This document shows positions 1 through 6,253 of a stretch of 7,190 bases of DNA, one piece after another. Within the stretch, counting starts at the first letter, position 1, and every line of letters starts with the position of its first letter. The position numbers and the translations under genes are program-made. Origin of the DNA: Rhodoferax sp. (lineage in GTDB: Bacteria; Pseudomonadota; Gammaproteobacteria; Burkholderiales; Burkholderiaceae_C); the NCBI GenBank assembly GCA_018882485.1, contig VERU01000129.1, positions 1-7,190 on the forward strand. Reading direction: 5' to 3'. A model generated the notes under the pieces. The model saw only the letters and a list, made by a program, of their open reading frames with translations, had not been told where the DNA came from and searched no databases.

Positions 1-603
1 GTGCAGGCCAACCTGATCAACTACCTGTGGCCCCTGCTGATGGTGGTGCTGGCGCCTTACCTGCTGCCCGGACTGCGGATGCGCCTGCGACATGTGCTGG
101 CGGCTCTGCTGGGTTTTGCCGGCGCAGCCGTGGTGATCCTGGGCGGTGAAGGGTCCCCCTCGACGCCGGCCAGCGCCACCCTGGCCCAGGCCGGTGGGGG
201 CTACGCGCTGGCGGCCTTGTCGGCCGCGGTGTGGGCCAGCTACTCGCTGCTGACGCGCCGGGTGCCGCACTTCCCCACGGCAGCCATCGGGGGCTTTGCG
301 CTGCTCTCGGGCCTGCTGTCTCTGGGCTGCCACCTGTTGCTGGAGCCGTCGGTGTCGCTGACGACTCGCGACATGCTGCTGATTCTTGCGCTCGGGCTCG
401 GGCCCATGGGAGCCGCCTTCTACCTCTGGGACATGGCGCTCAAGCGCGGCGATGCCCGTCACATCGGCATCCTGAGCTACCTGACGCCCCTGATTTCCAC
501 CGCGGTGCTGGTGCTGTTGAGCGGGAAGGATTTCGGTTGGCACCTGGCACTGGCGACCGCGATGATCGTGGGGGCCGCACTGCTGGGCACCCGCGGCCTT
601 TGA
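1..603 (+). CDS. DMT-superfamily (EamA) exporter, 5' end outside window
   Basis: This is the C-terminal 200 residues of an inner-membrane drug/metabolite transporter of the EamA type, probably an amino-acid or small-metabolite exporter; the substrate cannot be read from sequence. Full-length members have about 290-300 residues and ten membrane helices in two EamA repeats. About seven hydrophobic segments are visible, near residues 6-22, 29-48, 66-84, 95-114, 123-147, 154-174 and 178-196. The opening NLINYLWPLL stretch and the later YLWDMALKRGDA and SYLTPLIST stretches are typical of the YddG-like branch of the family, where the first falls near the end of repeat one. The GTG at base 1 is therefore probably an internal valine codon, and roughly 90 residues lie upstream of the window. 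The gene ends in TGA and converges on the flavoprotein gene. Family placement is secure; substrate and true start are not. Confidence 0.88.
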   Translation: MQANLINYLWPLLMVVLAPYLLPGLRMRLRHVLAALLGFAGAAVVILGGEGSPSTPASATLAQAGGGYALAALSAAVWASYSLLTRRVPHFPTAAIGGFALLSGLLSLGCHLLLEPSVSLTTRDMLLILALGLGPMGAAFYLWDMALKRGDARHIGILSYLTPLISTAVLVLLSGKDFGWHLALATAMIVGAALLGTRGL

Positions 604-612
604 GCCTGCACG

Positions 613-658
613 CAGCCGGCCGATTCGCGCCACCCGTTGGAGCAGCCGGGCCGGGCTG
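613..658. other. GC-rich hairpin between convergent genes
   Basis: Bases 613-621 (CAGCCGGCC) pair with 649-658 (GGCCGGGCTG), giving a nine-pair stem with one bulged G. It lies in the 63-nt gap between the stop codons of the exporter and flavoprotein genes, where a two-way transcription end would be expected. There is no T-tract on either strand, so it does not qualify as a classical intrinsic terminator. It could be a transcript 3'-end structure or simply chance in GC-rich DNA. Confidence 0.25.
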
Positions 659-666
659 ACGCCACG

Positions 667-2220
667 TCAGGCCCAGCCGAACTGTCCGTGCAATTCGGCC
701 GCGTCCACTTCCTGGCCGCCCGTCTGCGCACTGTCCCACGCGCCGCTATGGGACATCACCCGCAGGGTGCACAGATCCAGCCCGCGCAGGTGCTCGCGCA
801 AGCGGTCGTCGTCGGGCAGCCCGGGCAAGCGGGTGCGCAGGCGCTCGCGCACCCGCACCAACTGGTCCAGCAACCGCTGCAAGGTGCCAGCATGGTCGTG
901 CCAGCCCAGGCCGTCGGCCCGGATCGCCTGCTCGATCTTTTCGCAGATCGCCACCGGCTCGCCCTGCTCGTCCGTGGTGACCATGTGGCGCCAGGCCCGC
1001 GACTTGTGCCGGTATTGCAGCATCGACATCACCGCCTCGTGGCGCAGGAAGTCGGCGTCGCGCAACGGGCGACCCTTCCAGTGCTCCTTGAGGCAGCAGG
1101 CCAGCGAGACGGCCGAGGACAGTCCGCTGTTGAGCCCCCGGCCCGGCCAGAAATGAATGGCGTTGGCCGTGTCACCCAGCAGAAACCCGAAGGTGCCATG
1201 TCCGGCCGCGCTATGGTGGACCAGTTCGGCACTGAAGCGCGGACGCTGCACCATGCCGATGCGGAACATCACGATCGCACTCAGATCCTGCGGCCGGACC
1301 GCAAACAGCTGCAGCCCCTGCTGGATGCGGTGCCACAGCGGCGCGGGCACCGCCGCTGGCGGAATGTGGGCGCCGCCCTCGAATCCGGCCAGCATGGCCG
1401 CTTCGGTCTCGGTCAGCCGCATGTTGAGGAAACCCTCACCGCGCACGGCGTTGAGCAGGTACCGGTTCTGCGACACCGTCAGCAGCACCGCGCTGGGATC
1501 GTCCAGCCGCGACTTGACCCGCAAGCCCAGCACCACGTCCTGGAAATGCCGGCCGCGATGGGAATACATGGCCTTGTCCGGGGTGCCGAACTTGTGCTGA
1601 AAATGGCTCAGCGTGCCGCTGACCTCCGAGCGTGCGCCTTCGCAGATGGCCAGCACCTGGGGTGGGTCGGCCTGGCCGATCGCGATCTGCGAGGGATGGA
1701 AGCGATCGGGCACCAACTGGATCCGGGACGGCCGCCGTGCAGCCAGGGCGAGCAGCTGGTCCTCCAGGCGGGCAATCGGGATGTTCACGGGGTTGCGTCC
1801 CCCCACCGAGTCGGGGCCGACAGGCCACATTTCGCTGCACCAGGCCGGCTGGAACAGCTCGCGCTCCAGTTCCTCGCCCAAGGCCGTGTAGTGGCGGCTC
1901 TGGATGGTGACCACCTGCTGGCGCCGCACGTTGCCCTCGGCCTCGGTCTTCCAGGCCACGGTATGGCCCCGCTGCTGCCAGCGGTGGTCGTACACCTGCA
2001 CCGACACCCGCTCACCCAGCATGCGATCGAGCAGCAGGGCCAGGCTCAAGCCCACTGGACCGCCCCCGGCGATAGCCACCCGCAACACGGGCTGGGCCAG
2101 ACCTCGGGCGGTGCAGGTGGCCGCCACAGGAGCTGCGGGCATCCAGCGGCGCCAGGTCGGCTGGCGCAGCGCCTGCGTCGGTATCGGCGGTGACAAAGTG
2201 GAACTCGACATGATGGACAT
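667..2220 (-). CDS. FAD-dependent monooxygenase-like flavoprotein
   Basis: The predicted product has 517 residues and is probably a cytoplasmic class A (single-component) flavoprotein monooxygenase or related FAD oxidoreductase. An N-terminal Rossmann fold carries G52-x-G54-x-x-G57 (VAIAGGGPVGLSLA), with acidic D78 at the end of the second strand as expected for FAD ribose binding. The second family signature is G349-D350, followed by IHFWPGRGLNSGL, which corresponds to the GD motif plus the FAD-pyrophosphate loop of hydroxylases. Substrate is unknown; the C-terminal ~120 residues are basic and rich in arginine and leucine, and I do not recognise them. There are about 45 residues before the Rossmann strand, more than usual. 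Starts at 2211 (M4) or 2142 (M27) are therefore possible, and none has a strong Shine-Dalgarno sequence. The gene appears to stand alone, convergent with the exporter and divergent from the small membrane protein gene. Confidence 0.8.
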   Translation of the reverse strand: MSIMSSSTLSPPIPTQALRQPTWRRWMPAAPVAATCTARGLAQPVLRVAIAGGGPVGLSLALLLDRMLGERVSVQVYDHRWQQRGHTVAWKTEAEGNVRRQQVVTIQSRHYTALGEELERELFQPAWCSEMWPVGPDSVGGRNPVNIPIARLEDQLLALAARRPSRIQLVPDRFHPSQIAIGQADPPQVLAICEGARSEVSGTLSHFQHKFGTPDKAMYSHRGRHFQDVVLGLRVKSRLDDPSAVLLTVSQNRYLLNAVRGEGFLNMRLTETEAAMLAGFEGGAHIPPAAVPAPLWHRIQQGLQLFAVRPQDLSAIVMFRIGMVQRPRFSAELVHHSAAGHGTFGFLLGDTANAIHFWPGRGLNSGLSSAVSLACCLKEHWKGRPLRDADFLRHEAVMSMLQYRHKSRAWRHMVTTDEQGEPVAICEKIEQAIRADGLGWHDHAGTLQRLLDQLVRVRERLRTRLPGLPDDDRLREHLRGLDLCTLRVMSHSGAWDSAQTGGQEVDAAELHGQFGWA

Positions 2221-2277
2221 CCGTAAGCCCGGCCCGGTTCAAGAGACGGGGATGCAGCGGCACAATGGCTTGGGAGA

Positions 2278-2305
2278 ATTCTGGTGCGGGGTTGAACATC
2301 GCCAA
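2278..2305 (-). promoter_or_regulatory. Possible sigma70-type promoter for the flavoprotein gene
   Basis: On the minus strand, TTGGCG (2305-2300) and CAGAAT (2283-2278) each match four of six consensus positions and are 16 nt apart. Transcription would begin near 2271, giving a leader of about 50 nt to the start at 2220. The match is weak, and this is only a candidate chosen by position. Confidence 0.22.
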
Positions 2306-2432
2306 GCCAGCAATAACGCCGTGGACCACGGGTCTTTTCCGGGGATCGAAGCGCACGAAACGGTACCTGTCCGCGGCCGGGCTGCGGTTGGGGCCGACGC
2401 GCGGCCCCTGGCCCTGCACGCCGGGCTCGCAT

Positions 2433-2438
2433 TAGAAT
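2433..2438 (+). promoter_or_regulatory. -10-like box upstream of the small membrane protein gene
   Basis: TAGAAT matches five of six positions of the sigma70 -10 consensus and stands out in GC-rich surroundings. It would start transcription near 2445, about 49 nt before the ATG at 2494. No good -35 hexamer is visible 16-18 nt upstream, where the sequence is GC-rich. The promoter may depend on an activator, or the match may be fortuitous. Confidence 0.35.
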
Positions 2439-2493
2439 CCCGTCAACCGGAGGGCCTGTCAGCGCCCCCACCCCAGGTCTCCAAGGAAGCGAC

Positions 2494-2637
2494 ATGTCCA
2501 AGCCCAACCCCGCCACGAACCACGCCGCTGAAAGCGATCCGGTCGAGGAAATCACCTCGGTGATCCCCATCGTGCTGCCGGTGGTGGGCGCCGTGCTGAT
2601 GTTCCTGCTGGCCTTCATCGCCGTGTCCATGGCCTGA
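2494..2637 (+). CDS. Small single-span membrane protein, 47 residues
   Basis: A 47-codon reading frame begins with ATG preceded by AAGGA (2483-2487) at a 6-nt spacing, the expected layout for translation. The predicted protein has a polar, acidic N-terminus (about residues 1-20, including E13, D15, E18 and E19). A single very hydrophobic segment follows (about residues 21-46: VIPIVLPVVGAVLMFLLAF and onward) with prolines at 25 and 29, and the chain ends immediately after it. There is no cleavable signal-peptide pattern, because the charged part is acidic rather than basic. A tail-anchored or N-in/N-out single-span protein fits. I do not recognise the family and assign no function. It lies alone between the divergent flavoprotein gene and pckG. 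The stop codon lies in a perfect hairpin that may end its transcript. It is short enough to be missed by gene finders with a length cutoff. Confidence 0.72.
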   Translation: MSKPNPATNHAAESDPVEEITSVIPIVLPVVGAVLMFLLAFIAVSMA

Positions 2638-2661
2638 TCGCATCAGGCCGCACACCGTTTT
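2631..2661 (+). terminator. Hairpin over the stop codon, terminator-like
   Basis: GGCCTGAT (2631-2638) and ATCAGGCC (2642-2649) form a perfect 8-bp stem closed by a 3-nt loop CGC, with a further T-G wobble possible at the base. The stem contains the TGA of the small membrane protein gene. The nearest T-run is TTTT at 2658-2661, eight bases past the stem, so it is a poor fit to a strict intrinsic terminator. It may still act as a terminator or a 3'-end protective structure. Confidence 0.42.
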
Positions 2662-2767
2662 CCCCCGGCCGCAGGCAGCCGGCTCCCGGCTTAACCCTTG
2701 CGGGCCGGTTTCGCCGCACTGACACCCTGGCCCCGCGTCCCGCCTGCCTTGGGCCGGACATCATTTC

Positions 2768-2782
2768 ATGCAAGTTTTGCAT
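2768..2782. promoter_or_regulatory. Palindromic operator candidate upstream of pckG
   Basis: ATGCAA-GTT-TTGCAT is a perfect inverted repeat with 6-bp arms. It would be centred about 62 bp upstream of the start site predicted from the TAAAAT box. The position suits an activator or repressor site for a carbon-metabolism regulator, but I cannot name the protein. Two arms of this length arise by chance about twice in a window of this size, so promoter location is the main support. Confidence 0.35.
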
Positions 2783-2809
2783 AGATTTTGCCGGTAACCG
2801 CCCGGTAAC
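2775..2809 (+). repeat. Direct repeats with 11-bp phase in the pckG promoter
   Basis: TTTTGC occurs at 2775-2780 and 2786-2791, and CCGGTAAC occurs at 2791-2798 and 2802-2809, both pairs offset by exactly 11 bp. A weaker related element, CGGGTAC, follows at 2811-2817. Spacing of about one helical turn places the copies on one face of the DNA, as for cooperative regulator binding. The last full copy falls where a -35 element would sit for the TAAAAT box. Confidence 0.4.
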
Positions 2810-2824
2810 TCGGGTACGGATTCC

Positions 2825-2830
2825 TAAAAT
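2825..2830 (+). promoter_or_regulatory. -10-like box for pckG
   Basis: TAAAAT matches five of six positions of the -10 consensus and predicts a start near 2837, giving a leader of about 119 nt. No recognisable -35 hexamer is present at 16-18 nt; that place is occupied by CCGGTAAC. This suggests an activator-dependent promoter. Confidence 0.4.
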
Positions 2831-2876
2831 CGGGTTCCTGCCCGGGGTTGAGAGCGTCGCGCTGCCCTGGTCCCAG

Positions 2877-2932
2877 GCTTTTTTCAAGCCGTGCCTCCCG
2901 GCCCCATACACCCGAGACGGCTTCGAAAAAGC
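2877..2932 (+). promoter_or_regulatory. Long imperfect stem-loop in the pckG leader
   Basis: The arms 2877-2892 and 2917-2932 (16 nt each) pair at all positions except one C-C mismatch (2885/2924) and one U-G wobble (2884/2925); the loop is 24 nt. The seven pairs next to the loop, AAGCCGT with ACGGCTT, are perfect. The run of T is on the ascending arm and the run of A on the descending arm, the reverse of a terminator on either strand. It ends 12 nt before the GGAG ribosome binding site, so a role in translation, mRNA stability or protein binding is possible. Confidence 0.45.
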
Positions 2933-2955
2933 GATTTCAACTTCGGAGCCTTCCC

Positions 2956-4833
2956 ATGAACTCACCCTCGATGCAGGGCCTGCGCCTTCATGCACCCACC
3001 TACGTCAAGAACGCCCGGCTGCTCGCCTGGGTCGCTGAAATCGCAGCACTGACCGAGCCAGCCCACATCCATTGGTGCGACGGCTCCGCCGAGGAATACG
3101 CGATGCTGTGCGAGCGGCTGGTGGCGGCGGGAACCTTCCGGCGCCTCCATCCGGCCCGGCGCCCCAACAGCTTCCTGGCCTGCTCCGACGCCAGCGATGT
3201 GGCCCGGGTGGAAGACCGCACGTTCATCTGCAGCGCGCGCCAGGAAGAGGCCGGCCCGACCAATCACTGGATGGACCCGGCGCAGATGCGTGGCATCCTG
3301 CAGACCGGCCAGGCCGACGGCACACCCTCTCTGTTTGCCGGTTCGATGCGCGGGCGCACCCTGTACGTGGTGCCGTTTTCCATGGGTCCACTGGGCTCGC
3401 ACATCGCCCACATCGGGGTGGAACTGACGGACAGCGCCTACGTGGCGGTGAACCAGCGGCTCATGACGCGCATGGGGCGCGCGGTGTACGACGTGCTGGG
3501 TGTGGACGGGGATTTCGTGCCCTGCGTGCACTCGGTCGGCGCGCCGCTGGTCGACGGCCAGGCCGATGTGGCGTGGCCCTGCAACAGCACCAAATACATC
3601 GTGCACTACCCCGAAACCCGCGAAATCTGGAGTTACGGTTCGGGTTACGGCGGCAACGCCCTCCTGGGCAAGAAATGCTTCGCGCTGCGCATCGCCTCCA
3701 CCATGGGGCGCACCCAGGGCTGGCTGGCCGAGCATATGCTGATCCTGGGCGTGACTTCGCCGGCGGGTCGCAAATACCATGTGGCGGCGGCTTTCCCCAG
3801 CGCCTGCGGCAAGACCAACTTCGCCATGCTGATCCCACCCTCGGGCTTCGAGGGCTGGCGGGTCACCACCATCGGCGACGACATCGCCTGGATCAAGCCC
3901 CATGCCGACGGCAAGCTCTACGCCATCAACCCGGAGGCCGGCTACTTCGGTGTGGCCCCGGGCACCAACACGCTGACCAACCCCAACTGCATGGCCAGCC
4001 TGGACCGCGACGCCATCTTCACCAATGTCGCCCTCACCGATGACGGCGATGTCTGGTGGGAGGGCATGGGCGAGGCTCCGGCGCATGCCATCGACTGGCA
4101 GGGGCGGGACTGGACCCCCGAGATCGCACGCCAGACCGGGGCCAAGGCCGCCCACCCGAACGCCCGGTTCACCGTGGCAGCCACCAACAACCCGGCGCTG
4201 GACCCGGCCTGGGACGACCCGCAGGGCGTGCCCATCGATGCTTTCATCTTCGGCGGCCGGCGCTCCACCACCGTGCCGCTGGTGACCGAGGCCCGCAACT
4301 GGATGGAAGGGGTTTACATGGCCGCCACCATGGGCTCCGAGACCACGGCCGCGGCGGCCGGCCAGATGGGCGTGGTGCGGCGCGATCCCTTCGCCATGCT
4401 GCCCTTCTGCGGCTACAACATGAGCGACTACTTCCAGCACTGGCTGGATATGGAGCAGCGGCTGGAGGCCAGCGGCCACACGCTGCCCCGCATCTTCTGT
4501 GTGAACTGGTTCCGCAAGGGCGAAGACGGACGCTTCATCTGGCCCGGCTATGGCGACAACATGCGGGTGCTCAAGTGGATGATCGACCGCATCGAGGACC
4601 AGGCGCAGGGCGAAGAGCATGTGTTTGGCGTCAGCCCGCGCTTTGCCGAGATCAACTGGACCGGGCTGGACTTCAGTGCAGAACAGTTCGACGCCGTCAC
4701 CCGCATCGACCCGCAGGCCTGGCGCCAGGAGCTGGAGTTGCACCGCGAATTGTTCGGGCAGCTGGCCTACCACCTGCCTGCGGCGCTGGAAGATACCCGT
4801 CAGCGCATCGGGCAGCGGCTGGCAACCGTGTGA
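2956..4833 (+). CDS. pckG: Phosphoenolpyruvate carboxykinase (GTP)
   Basis: The 625-residue product converts oxaloacetate and GTP to phosphoenolpyruvate, CO2 and GDP in the cytoplasm, the committing step of gluconeogenesis from C4 and TCA-cycle intermediates (EC 4.1.1.32). The GTP-type family is clear. R84 lies in the substrate region. Y231-G-G-N with K239-K240 ([15 protein letters not shown]), H260 and D309 provide the metal and substrate ligands. The P-loop is P281-SACGKTN with the reactive cysteine C284, and kinase-2 is GDDIAW (307-312). The mobile lid is around 460-472, and the guanine pocket is [12 protein letters not shown] (516-527) followed by WPGYGDN. The second pocket aromatic is Y532, where vertebrate enzymes have Phe. 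No key residue is missing, and the length is normal. The ATG at 2956 has GGAG seven nt upstream. A phosphoesterase gene follows after 52 nt. Control is likely through the upstream repeats and leader stem-loop. Confidence 0.97.
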   Translation: MNSPSMQGLRLHAPTYVKNARLLAWVAEIAALTEPAHIHWCDGSAEEYAMLCERLVAAGTFRRLHPARRPNSFLACSDASDVARVEDRTFICSARQEEAGPTNHWMDPAQMRGILQTGQADGTPSLFAGSMRGRTLYVVPFSMGPLGSHIAHIGVELTDSAYVAVNQRLMTRMGRAVYDVLGVDGDFVPCVHSVGAPLVDGQADVAWPCNSTKYIVHYPETREIWSYGSGYGGNALLGKKCFALRIASTMGRTQGWLAEHMLILGVTSPAGRKYHVAAAFPSACGKTNFAMLIPPSGFEGWRVTTIGDDIAWIKPHADGKLYAINPEAGYFGVAPGTNTLTNPNCMASLDRDAIFTNVALTDDGDVWWEGMGEAPAHAIDWQGRDWTPEIARQTGAKAAHPNARFTVAATNNPALDPAWDDPQGVPIDAFIFGGRRSTTVPLVTEARNWMEGVYMAATMGSETTAAAAGQMGVVRRDPFAMLPFCGYNMSDYFQHWLDMEQRLEASGHTLPRIFCVNWFRKGEDGRFIWPGYGDNMRVLKWMIDRIEDQAQGEEHVFGVSPRFAEINWTGLDFSAEQFDAVTRIDPQAWRQELELHRELFGQLAYHLPAALEDTRQRIGQRLATV

Positions 4834-4885
4834 GACGGCCTGGGCGGAGTCGCTGCCGGCCGGGGCGACTGCGCACCATCGGGCC

Positions 4886-5734
4886 ATGAAGATCCAACTG
4901 CTGTCCGACCTGCACCTGGAGGCCCATCCGCACTGGCAGCCCACCCCGGCGCCCGGCGCCGAGCTGCTGGTGCTGGCGGGCGACATCGGCTCCTACCAGG
5001 GCGGCTCGCTGCTGACCGATGCCGACTTTGGCCTGGCCCGCTTTTCGCCCCACCTGGGCTGGCCCACGCCGGTGCTGTTTGTGCCGGGCAACCACGAGTA
5101 CGACGGGCTGGACTTTGACCAGGCCCACGACCGGCTGCGCGAGACCTGCGCCCGCCTCGGCATCGGCTGGCTGGAGCGCCAGGTGCTGGTGTGGGGCCAG
5201 GGCGCGGCATCCACGCCGTGCCCGTTACGCTTGATCGGCACCACGCTGTGGAGCGACTTTGACGCGCTGGCGCCCGAGGCCAGCGCATCGACCTTGTCCG
5301 GTAACCCCTTGGCCCTGCAGCTCAAGGCGCGCGACAAGGCGTTTCGCGCCGCCAACTACTACCTGCGCAAGACCGCCACCACACGGCAAGGCGCGCCCAT
5401 GCTGGCTCCGCAGGTGCGGGAACAGGCGCTGGTCTGCCAGGCCTGGCTGGCCGAGGCCCTGGCGCAGCCTTTTGCCGGTACCACGGTGGTGGTGACCCAT
5501 TTCGCCCCCAGCCTGCGCAGTGCCGACCCGCGCTATGGCCTGACCCCCGGGACCGCCGGCTTCTGCAACGCGCTGGACCACCTGCTGCCCCAGGCGCAGT
5601 TCTGGCTGCACGGCCACCTGCACGCACCCAGCCGTTACAGCCACCTGGGCTGCCAGGTGCTGGCCAACCCGCTGGGCTATGCCCGCAAGGGCGAGCAGGC
5701 CCGCTTCGACCCAGTGTTCTGCCTGACGATCTGA
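4886..5734 (+). CDS. Calcineurin-like metallophosphoesterase
   Basis: The 282-residue protein carries the complete dinuclear-metal phosphoesterase signature in order: D8-x-H10 (LLSDLHLE), G32-D33, G68-N69-H70-E71, a lone H205 in VVVTHFAPS, and G243-H244-x-H246 (HGHLHAPS). These are the metal ligands and catalytic His of the family, which includes phosphodiesterases, nucleotidases and protein phosphatases; substrate cannot be inferred. There is no signal peptide, so it is probably cytosolic. The frame is open upstream into pckG, but the protein fold begins exactly at MKIQLLSDLH, which fixes the start at 4886 despite a weak ribosome binding site. The 52-nt gap after pckG contains no evident terminator, so co-transcription is likely. 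A role linked to gluconeogenesis is not shown. Confidence 0.9.
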   Translation: MKIQLLSDLHLEAHPHWQPTPAPGAELLVLAGDIGSYQGGSLLTDADFGLARFSPHLGWPTPVLFVPGNHEYDGLDFDQAHDRLRETCARLGIGWLERQVLVWGQGAASTPCPLRLIGTTLWSDFDALAPEASASTLSGNPLALQLKARDKAFRAANYYLRKTATTRQGAPMLAPQVREQALVCQAWLAEALAQPFAGTTVVVTHFAPSLRSADPRYGLTPGTAGFCNALDHLLPQAQFWLHGHLHAPSRYSHLGCQVLANPLGYARKGEQARFDPVFCLTI

Positions 5735-5758
5735 ATCCACCCCGGGCGCATGGCCGAC

Positions 5759-5772
5759 TTGACCCGCGTCAA
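5759..5772. promoter_or_regulatory. FNR/FixK-type operator of the usp gene
   Basis: TTGAC-CCGC-GTCAA is a perfect dyad with the architecture of FNR/ANR/FixK boxes (consensus TTGAT/C-N4-A/GTCAA). Its centre at 5765.5 lies about 41 bp before the start predicted from the TACACT box at 5794-5799, the class II activator position. Control of universal stress genes by FNR-family proteins is known in other proteobacteria. The regulator is not in this window. Confidence 0.65.
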
Positions 5773-5793
5773 TGAGGCGCCCGACGCCGAACG

Positions 5794-5799
5794 TACACT
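5794..5799 (+). promoter_or_regulatory. -10-like box of the usp gene
   Basis: TACACT matches four of six consensus positions. It predicts transcription from about 5806 and a 20-nt leader with AGGAG at 5816-5820. Its main support is correct spacing from the FNR-type dyad, which would replace a -35 element. Confidence 0.45.
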
Positions 5800-5826
5800 C
5801 GAACTTCCCTTTAGCAGGAGCAGGTC

Positions 5827-6249
5827 ATGAGGATTCTTCTGGCTGTCGATGGCAGCAAGTACACCAAGCGCATGCTGGCCTACCTGGCCACCCACGACGA
5901 ACTGTTCGCCAACGGCAACGACTACACGGTGCTGACGGTGCAGGCGCCTCTGCCGCCCCGGGCCCGTGCAGCGGTCGGCAAAGAGGTGGTGGATGGCTAC
6001 TACGCCGAGGAGGCTGAAAAAGTGCTGTCGCCGGTCACCAAGTTCCTGCTGCGCCACGGCATCGACGCCAAGACCTCCTGGAAGACCGGCCATGCCGGCG
6101 ACACCGTTGCCAAATTTGCCGACACCGGCAAGTTCGATCTTCTGGTGATGGGCTCTCACGGGCACGGCACACTGACGAACCTGGTCATGGGGTCGGTGGC
6201 CACTGCCGTGCTGGCGCACTGCAAGGTGCCGGTTCTGCTGGTGCGCTAA
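5827..6249 (+). CDS. Universal stress protein, UspA-type, ATP-binding class
   Basis: The 140-residue single-domain protein is a cytoplasmic universal stress protein. It opens with the typical strand and loop ILLAVDGS (3-10). Near the C-terminus it has the complete nucleotide-binding pattern G-2x-G-9x-G-S: G109, G112, G122, S123, within VMGSHGHGTLTNLVMGS. This places it with the ATP-binding (MJ0577/UspFG-like) members rather than E. coli UspA, which lacks the motif. It ends in the usual VPVLLVR strand. Start is supported by AGGAG six nt upstream of the ATG. Such proteins help survival in energy or oxygen limitation, in line with the FNR-type box in the promoter. The gene converges with the TetR gene; the stop codons are only four bases apart. 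Confidence 0.95.
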   Translation: MRILLAVDGSKYTKRMLAYLATHDELFANGNDYTVLTVQAPLPPRARAAVGKEVVDGYYAEEAEKVLSPVTKFLLRHGIDAKTSWKTGHAGDTVAKFADTGKFDLLVMGSHGHGTLTNLVMGSVATAVLAHCKVPVLLVR

Positions 6250-6253
6250 AGCC

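Larger units (their letters stand above)
2638..2955 (+). other. 318-nt pckG upstream regulatory interval
   Basis: This gene-free interval separates the small membrane protein from pckG. The first ~120 nt show only GC-rich sequence after the hairpin. From 2760 it becomes locally AT-richer and contains, in order, the 15-bp palindrome, the 11-bp-phased direct repeats, a -10-like TAAAAT and a long stem-loop. These are listed separately. The pckG frame is open upstream to 2848, but those extra codons look non-coding and the ribosome binding site supports a start at 2956. Confidence 0.6.

Noticed and set aside
637..2193. 518-codon plus-strand frame opposite the flavoprotein gene
   Set aside because: It is a GC-rich antisense shadow, rich in Gln, His, Ala and Gly with no domain; the minus strand carries clear FAD motifs.
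2292..2305. TTG-N8-CAA half-match to an FNR/FixK box
   Set aside because: The inner positions fit poorly, and it lies about 147 bp from the likely small-gene start and at an unsuitable distance from the flavoprotein start.
2220..2419. Minus-strand frame from 2419 with fairly protein-like residues before the flavoprotein gene
   Set aside because: It runs into the flavoprotein gene in another frame, becomes low-complexity there, and has no ribosome binding site; more likely chance in the intergenic region.
2848..2955. 36-residue N-terminal extension of pckG
   Set aside because: The codons overlap the leader stem-loop and look non-coding, whereas ATG 2956 has a well-spaced GGAG and gives the normal family length.
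4619..4885. Upstream extension of the phosphoesterase frame inside pckG
   Set aside because: It overlaps the catalytically complete pckG end, and the metallophosphoesterase fold begins exactly at the ATG at 4886.
2962..4986. 674-codon minus-strand frame opposite pckG
   Set aside because: It is an antisense shadow; the plus strand encodes every PEPCK active-site motif.
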